DNA from: Thiohalocapsa sp963698775
GTDB taxonomy: Bacteria; Pseudomonadota; Gammaproteobacteria; Chromatiales; Chromatiaceae
DNA: 64,000 bases
Assembly (NCBI GenBank): GCA_963698775.1
Contig: CAVOSE010000036.1
Span: forward strand, 18,367 to 82,366
Reading direction: 5' to 3'
How positions within the stretch are numbered: the stretch's first letter is position 1; each line of letters opens with the position of its first letter. A program made the position numbers and the translations under genes. Under the pieces are notes generated by a model, which was given only the letters and a program-made list of their open reading frames with translations, ran no database searches and was not told the origin of the DNA. This document shows positions 59,347 through 64,000 of the stretch, in pieces.

Positions 59347-60815
59347 ACAGCGAGTCGAACCAGAGCGCGAGCGCAACCGAGGCCGCGGCGGGCGATCACA
59401 TGGCGCGGGCGCCCCTGCGCGGACTCACGCACCAAAAACCCCTTGTGCTGCCGCCCGAGACCAGCCTGCGCGAGGTGTTGTATCAGATTAGCCAGGGTCA
59501 GGAAGACGCCGCCGTCATCGCCGACCCTGACAGCGGGCTGGCGCTGGGCCTGGTCACGCTGCGCGATCTGTTGCACGCGATCAGCTTCGAGCACGTTGCG
59601 CTCGACACCCCGGTTGCCGCCTACATGACCGGCGCCCCGCTGACGCTGGCGGCCGATGCGTCGATCCACCGCGCCAAGGTACTGATGGCCAAGCGCGGTG
59701 CGCGGCACCTGCTGCTCAGCGAACCGGACGGACGCCTTTGTGGGCTAATCGATCAGGCGGATCTCCTCGGCCTGCGGGGCAACGGCGCCGAGGCATTGGT
59801 CGAGACCATCGCCGCCGCTCGCGATGTCGACGCCATGCTGCGGGCGGCCGACCAGGTACGACTGCGCGGCGCGGAACTGTTCCGCGGCGGTATGGGTGTC
59901 GAGGCACTGTGCCAATGGATGTCGGGCCTCAACGACCTCATCGGCATACGCGTCTGCGAACTGGTGGAAGACGAGTTTGACCTGCCCGCGGTGTCTTGGT
60001 GCTGGCTCGTGTTCGGCTCCGAGGGACGCCTGGAACAGACCTTTGCCACCGACCAGGACAATGGCCTGTTATTCGTCCCGCCCTCCTCTGAGGCCACAGA
60101 GGACGTGCGTCAGGCGTTCCTGCCCTTCGCCCAAGCCGTCAACGAGGCCCTGCATCTCTGTGGCTTCGAACGTTGCAGCGGCAAGATCATGGCCGGCAAT
60201 CCCGACTGGTGCCTGAGTGCCGACGAATGGCAGGACCGCTTCCGCGGCTGGTTGCGTGTGCCAGACCCCGAGGCCCTCTTGCACGGCACGATCTTCTTCG
60301 ACTTTCGACCCCTGTATGGCAGCTTTGAACCCGTGGACCGGTTACGCGCCTGGCTGGCTAGTGAGGCGCCGTCGAATCCACGCTTCTTTCGCGCCCTGGC
60401 GGAACAGACCCTGGCCGTCTCACCGCCGCTGGGGTGGGCCGGCCAGTTCAGCTACGACCGCAACCGCGACTTTCCCCACAGCATCGACCTCAAGCAGCAG
60501 GGCGCACGCCTGTTCACCGACCCGGCCAGACTCTGGGCCTTGCAATGTGGCGCCTGGTCCACAAGCACCGCCGACCGCCTGCGTGCCGCCGGTGCGGCGC
60601 AACAGCGGCCAGCAGAAGAGATCGCCGCCGAGATAGAGGCCTTTCACCTGATTCAGCGCTTTCGCATCAACCAACAACTTCAGACCAGCGACCACGACGC
60701 GGCCAACCGGGTCGACCCCAACGACCTCAACGAGCTGCATCGGCTGATGCTCAAGGAGGCGTTTCGGCAGGCGAAGAAGCTCCAACTGCGGCTCAGACAG
60801 CAACTGGGGCTATGA
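59343..60815 (+). CDS. CBS-DUF294 nucleotidyltransferase-like signalling protein
   Basis: 490 residues. CBS pair at about 30-150 (PPETSLREVLYQISQGQEDA, VTLRDLLHAISFEHVALDTP, AAYMTGAPLTLAADASIHRA). DUF294 nucleotidyltransferase-like domain at ~175-320, with VFGSEGRLEQTFATDQDNGL (the GSxxRxExxxxTDxD pattern), and the DUF294_C substrate-binding domain after it. CBS domains usually bind adenosyl nucleotides, so this may be a regulatory or nucleotidyl-transferring partner. It overlaps the receiver gene and completes the set seen in acetate-switch loci of other gammaproteobacteria. Confidence 0.9.
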   Translation: MNSESNQSASATEAAAGDHMARAPLRGLTHQKPLVLPPETSLREVLYQISQGQEDAAVIADPDSGLALGLVTLRDLLHAISFEHVALDTPVAAYMTGAPLTLAADASIHRAKVLMAKRGARHLLLSEPDGRLCGLIDQADLLGLRGNGAEALVETIAAARDVDAMLRAADQVRLRGAELFRGGMGVEALCQWMSGLNDLIGIRVCELVEDEFDLPAVSWCWLVFGSEGRLEQTFATDQDNGLLFVPPSSEATEDVRQAFLPFAQAVNEALHLCGFERCSGKIMAGNPDWCLSADEWQDRFRGWLRVPDPEALLHGTIFFDFRPLYGSFEPVDRLRAWLASEAPSNPRFFRALAEQTLAVSPPLGWAGQFSYDRNRDFPHSIDLKQQGARLFTDPARLWALQCGAWSTSTADRLRAAGAAQQRPAEEIAAEIEAFHLIQRFRINQQLQTSDHDAANRVDPNDLNELHRLMLKEAFRQAKKLQLRLRQQLGL

Positions 60816-60858
60816 CCCCCCGGCCCCAGCAACATTATCCGCAACTCATCCGCAGTTT

Positions 60859-60910
60859 CGTTGTTGTTGTCGTTGTCGTGCGAATGCTCGATTACGACAA
60901 CGACAACGAG
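60859..60910. repeat. Inverted GTTGTC/GACAAC hexanucleotide tracts, locus D
   Basis: cgttgttgttgtcgttgtcg at 60859-60878, then about 14 bases, then gattacgacaacgacaacga at 60890-60909. A long hairpin with a short loop can form. It lies between two convergent genes (CBS-DUF294 and telA), where it could act as a bidirectional terminator or mRNA end stabiliser. Confidence 0.85.
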
Positions 60911-60950
60911 CAAAATCCTCTATCCCGTTTTGGATTTCGGCTCTGCCGGG

Positions 60951-62189
60951 CTAAGAGGTACCGCTACCAGCGCCAGTCCTAGCGCTGGTTCCAGTACTGC
61001 TTTCAGCACTGGCCGCAGCCAAGGTCTTGCGCAGATCGGTCTCCATCTGTGTCAGTTCGAGCGTGGCCGCGGCACGGGCGCGCTTGCCCTCGTCGGCGAT
61101 GGCGAGGCTCTCTTCGATGGTCTCGATCAGGGCCTGATTGGCGCGCTTGACGGTCTCGATATCGAACACCCCGCGTTCGATCTGTTTGCGCGCCTCCAGG
61201 TTGGCGGTCTTGAGGTTTTCGGCGTTGGCGCGCAGCAGGTCATTGGTGAGATCGGTCGCGGCCTTGACCGTTTCAGCGGCCCGCCCGGAGCGATAGATGG
61301 TGATGGCTTGGGCCAACTGCTGGCGCCACAGGGGCACGGTGTTGACCAGCGTGGAGTTGATCTTATTGATCAACCCCTTGTCGTTCTCCTGCACGAGCCG
61401 GATGCTGGGTAGCGCCTGCATGGCGACCTGACGGGTCAGGCGCAGGTCGTGCACGCGCCGTTCCAAGTCGTCACGGGCGCTGCGCAGGTCGCGCAGATTC
61501 TGCGCCTGCACCATGTCCTGCTCATGCTCCACCTTCGCCGCCAGCGCCGGGATGGTCGCGCTGTCGAGTTCCACGAGCTTGGCGTCGCCCGCGGCGATGT
61601 AGTGCTCCAGCTCGCGGAAGTAGGCCAGGTTGGCATCGTACAGGCGGTCGAGCGCGGTGACGTCGGTCAACAATCGCGTCTTGTGCCGCTCCAGGTCCAG
61701 CGTGATGCGGTCGATGTGATCCCGAACGTCCTCGTACTCCTGCAGGAAGCGCACGATGGGCTTGCCGGCCCCGAACAGCCTGGACAGAAAGCCTGGCTTG
61801 GCGTTCGGATCCAGCGCCTCGACGTCGAAGCCGCGTAGCGTCCCCACCATCTCGCTGAGCGACTGACCAGCAGGGCCGGAGTCCTTACTGCGCACGCCGT
61901 CAAGCATCTGGTCGGATACCGCTGTTAGCTGCTGCTGGGCACTGGCGCCGAAGTGCATGATGGAGCTGCTGTCGGTCAGGTCCAGTTCCGCAAGCAGACC
62001 CTTGATCTCCAATTGCTCGGCGGGCGGTGCATCGGCGAGCGCGACGATTTCACCGACCCGCGCTTCGCTGGCTGGCGGCCTCGGCGCCGCGGCCAGGGCT
62101 GGAGCGAGCCTGGACTCGCCAGCTGCGACCGGGCTAGACGGGTCGGCGGACTGCGGCCTTGCGGTGGAATTGAGCTCTTTCTCGGTCAT
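60951..62189 (-). CDS. TelA/KlaA-type toxic anion resistance protein
   Basis: 412 residues from ATG 62189. After a Pro/Ala-rich head (to ~75) the TelA domain has SSIMHFGASAQQQLTAVSDQ, KPGFLSRLFGAGKPIVRFLQ, and the long helical core LRLTRQVAMQALPSIRLVQE followed by NSTLVNTVPLWRQQL and AITIYRSGRAAETVKAATD. The C-terminus ends in a repetitive SSTGTSARTGAGSGTS tail. Family members were named for tellurite resistance; the physiological role is likely envelope-stress linked. It is cytoplasmic and monocistronic. Confidence 0.92.
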   Translation of the reverse strand: MTEKELNSTARPQSADPSSPVAAGESRLAPALAAAPRPPASEARVGEIVALADAPPAEQLEIKGLLAELDLTDSSSIMHFGASAQQQLTAVSDQMLDGVRSKDSGPAGQSLSEMVGTLRGFDVEALDPNAKPGFLSRLFGAGKPIVRFLQEYEDVRDHIDRITLDLERHKTRLLTDVTALDRLYDANLAYFRELEHYIAAGDAKLVELDSATIPALAAKVEHEQDMVQAQNLRDLRSARDDLERRVHDLRLTRQVAMQALPSIRLVQENDKGLINKINSTLVNTVPLWRQQLAQAITIYRSGRAAETVKAATDLTNDLLRANAENLKTANLEARKQIERGVFDIETVKRANQALIETIEESLAIADEGKRARAAATLELTQMETDLRKTLAAASAESSTGTSARTGAGSGTS

Positions 62190-62443
62190 CGTCGGCTCCT
62201 CAGGGCCAATAGGTAACGACGCGCGGAGCGGCCGTGAAGGCCGTCTCGTCATGGACGTCGATTCTCCCATGTTTCACGCGAGAAAGAGCGGTTCGCGGTC
62301 GTACTATCGACGACGACCTCGGATTGTCCCTCAGTGACACCCCCGGCCCGCTATTTGCGGCCGAATATGGGATCATCGCAACAGCCATTCCCGCGGTTGC
62401 GATTGGCCGCGATGATTCCGCCCATCAGGAGGTTCAACAAACT
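62190..62443. other. Divergent intergenic region between telA and DedA genes
   Basis: 254 bases, no small gene recognised. The right end has caggaggttcaac before ATG 62444, a good ribosome site for the DedA gene. Promoters for both sides are assumed here. Confidence 0.45.
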
Positions 62444-63172
62444 ATGCCTACCCGTCACTCTCCGGCGTTGTTTTTACGCCTACTCTGCGTCATCGGTCTG
62501 GTCTGCGTAACGACGACGGGCGCCTTTGCAGAGGGGAAAGTCGAATCGGCAACGACGCACGTGGCCCATGATCTCGAACAGGCGGTCGCGAAGATGCAGC
62601 CGGTGGTCGAGCGTTATGGCTATGCCGGGGTTGCCGGCGCGGTGTCGGTGGAGGGCTTTGGCATGCCAGCGCCCGGACAGAGCATCTTGATGGCCGCGAC
62701 GCTAGAGGCCGCCCGGGGTCATTTGCACATCGGGCTGTTGCTGACCTTGGCCGTGCTGGCGGCCGTGGCCGGCAACAGCCTCGGCTACGTGATTGGAAAA
62801 CGCGGCGGTCGCCCACTGTTGCGTAAGCTGCGCGTGAACGAGGCCCGCGAAGCAAAGATCGCTGCGTTGTTCGAGCGCTACGGCGGCGGATTCGTCCTAT
62901 TGGCACGTTTCCTCGACGGTCCTCGTCAGCTCAACGGCATCGTCGCAGGCGTGTTGGAGATGCGCTGGTGGGTCTTCACCACGTTCAACGTACTCGGGGC
63001 CCTGCTCTGGGTCGGCATCTGGGGGCTGGGCACCTACTATCTTTCCGAACATGTTGTCGCGATCGAGACGGTTCTGCGCCGGATAAATCCTTGGTTTGCG
63101 GGGTTCGTCGTCGTCGGGGTGCTCGCGATCCTCGTATACCTCTTCGTTGGTCGCGGGCGGACGGACGACTAG
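62444..63172 (+). CDS. DedA-family membrane protein with signal peptide
   Basis: 242 residues from ATG 62444. A signal-like segment (LLCVIGLVCVTTTGAFAEGK) precedes the DedA core, which is odd because most DedA proteins start without one. SVEGFGMPAPGQSILMAATL, a re-entrant-loop region, is followed by VAGNSLGYVIGKRGGRPLLR and FLDGPRQLNGIVAGVLEMRW, the latter the RFxxxxRxxxxxxAG family motif. DedA proteins are probably lipid scramblases or transporters that maintain the proton motive force. It is convergent with the globin gene. Confidence 0.9.
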   Translation: MPTRHSPALFLRLLCVIGLVCVTTTGAFAEGKVESATTHVAHDLEQAVAKMQPVVERYGYAGVAGAVSVEGFGMPAPGQSILMAATLEAARGHLHIGLLLTLAVLAAVAGNSLGYVIGKRGGRPLLRKLRVNEAREAKIAALFERYGGGFVLLARFLDGPRQLNGIVAGVLEMRWWVFTTFNVLGALLWVGIWGLGTYYLSEHVVAIETVLRRINPWFAGFVVVGVLAILVYLFVGRGRTDD

Positions 63173-63228
63173 GCGTGCAGGACCCTCGCCGCGACGGCCG
63201 GCAGCAGTCCGCCGAGGGCGGTGTTCCC

Positions 63229-63636
63229 TTACAATTTCCCGCCCTCCCGCATCATTGTGGCCAGATCGTCGTACACGGAAACCCAGGCCGCGCGTGTCGC
63301 CGGTGTGAAGGCATCGCCGAGTTGCTTTTCTAGGGTCCAGAACAGGGCATCGGCCAGCTTTTCGTAGTCTCCGTCATCCACGCCGTAACCAGAGTGGCGT
63401 GCGCCCATCATTTTGATCACCCGGTCCAGGGGCTCTAGGTCATCGAGGGCATCGACCGCCTTGCCGATCATGCGCATGAGCTTTTCACCCTGCTCGTCGA
63501 GTTCGCCCTTGAACAACGGGCGCACCTCGGGGTAGGCCTCGAACAGGCGGCCGTAAAACATGTCGGCGGCCTGATCCGAGATCGATGCCATGTCGGCCCA
63601 AGACGTTCGGACCAAGGCAATTTCTTCCGCGTTCAT
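63229..63636 (-). CDS. Single-domain bacterial globin
   Basis: 135 residues from ATG 63636, with GGAGAGA upstream. The globin fold is shown by MFYGRLFEAYPEVRPLFKGE (helices B-D), with the proximal His F8 in MMGARHSGYGV and the C-terminal helices FWTLEKQLGDAFTPATRAAW. The group with this YPEV...LFKGE pattern is the FHb/SDgb type rather than truncated globins. It binds heme and could carry O2 or detoxify NO. It is monocistronic. Confidence 0.93.
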   Translation of the reverse strand: MNAEEIALVRTSWADMASISDQAADMFYGRLFEAYPEVRPLFKGELDEQGEKLMRMIGKAVDALDDLEPLDRVIKMMGARHSGYGVDDGDYEKLADALFWTLEKQLGDAFTPATRAAWVSVYDDLATMMREGGKL

Positions 63637-63859
63637 CGAGTTCTCTCTCCGGTGATGTGTGGAACGGGCGGCCCGCGACCGCCCGCGCTCCGCCGCAACC
63701 TCAGCCCACGGCGGACGCCCTATCGATGCATGGCATTTTAGCATCGACATCGCTTCAACAACCGCATCTCTCCGACAACCGTCCGGTTCCGCTGGGCTCG
63801 AATGGAATGGCGGGATTGCCAACCCGGGGCCTCGTCGACTGTGAGCATTGCTCGTTCGA

Positions 63860-63952
63860 TCAGAAACTGTAGCGCAGCGCCGTCCCGAGCTTGATGGAAC
63901 TCAGCGCGACGGGGTTGGAGAAAGCCATATAGTGCCCGAGACGAACGTCTGG
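63860..63952 (-). pseudogene. Possible C-terminal fragment of an outer-membrane beta-barrel protein
   Basis: A minus-strand frame reads DVRLGHYMAFSNPVALSSIK then LGTALRYSF and a stop. Alternating hydrophobic residues and the terminal aromatic Phe are typical of the last strand of outer-membrane barrels. The frame is closed by a stop just upstream, so this is probably a remnant or a coincidence. The window ends 48 bases later. Confidence 0.3.
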
Positions 63953-64000
63953 TCAATTCAATTGCCACGGTTGTTTTGGTAGGTGGTGGCACGAAGCCCT

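Noticed and set aside
1..64000. tRNA and rRNA genes
   Set aside because: I looked in the intergenic gaps for cloverleaf arms and rRNA landmarks and saw none; a tRNAscan-type run would be decisive.

Overview
The window is a high-GC bacterial chromosome segment, most likely from a sulfur-oxidising gammaproteobacterium of Chromatiales type. The strongest pointers are an fccAB pair (flavocytochrome c sulfide dehydrogenase), a tetraheme NapC/NirT cytochrome, a CrbS-type transporter-kinase, a cobinamide-salvage operon under a cobalamin riboswitch, and gammaproteobacterial families such as MarC, DUF2333 and DUF3124. No rRNA, tRNA, CRISPR array or phage was recognised. Assignments rest on motif reading and family knowledge, not on database searches.

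Layout. 1-2.3 kb: a truncated TPR-like protein, a DUF3124 lipid-anchored-style protein and an RRM protein with a clear terminator (all minus). 2.9-5.0 kb: bufABC, a copper-binding bufferin RiPP operon. 5.1-9.0 kb (minus): XRE regulator, MarC, polysaccharide deacetylase overlapping a GNAT, EamA exporter. 9.4-14.2 kb: neutral invertase (GH100) and a very large phosphorylase-kinase-alpha/GH15-like protein. 14.6-16.0 kb: an SRPBCC/GyrI-like gene broken by a frameshift and by a ~0.54 kb insertion with inverted repeats. 16.2-18.7 kb: Hsp70-DUF2760 pair. 19.2-20.5 kb: DUF2934 and a voltage-gated cation channel. 20.9-24.6 kb: tetraheme cytochrome, periplasmic ankyrin protein, fccA, fccB. 25.0-26.1 kb: DUF2333.

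26.5-34.4 kb: a tightly overlapping Mrp/Mbh-type ion-pump operon (mnhE, F, G, DUF4040, E/B fusion, C, D, then two NuoL/M-like subunits). The last is fused to a periplasmic Pro/Glu-rich linker and a peptidoglycan-binding domain, and appears to lack the TM5 glutamate. 34.6-40.2 kb (minus): cobC, cobT, cobU, cobO, btuB and the cobalamin riboswitch; cobS is absent. 40.5-47.7 kb: a CheB-CheR-PAS protein, a PAS-GGDEF-EAL protein and the wreck of a two-component system. 47.8-51.7 kb (minus): ppdK and a lytic transglycosylase. 52.1-55.7 kb: an unrecognised protein, an ATP-grasp ligase and an isoaspartyl peptidase. 55.9-60.8 kb: a CrbS-like signalling locus (small membrane protein, SSS-histidine kinase, receiver, CBS-DUF294). 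61-63.6 kb: TelA, DedA, and a globin.

Several intergenic regions carry short interspersed repeats. One family consists of inverted (GTTGTC)n/(GACAAC)n hexanucleotide tracts at four loci. Another is a REP-like element with a core resembling gcgacttcagtcgc. The CACGAAGA family forms a third. These repeats and the decayed genes are the main signs of genome plasticity; most of the rest reads as stable chromosomal gene content.
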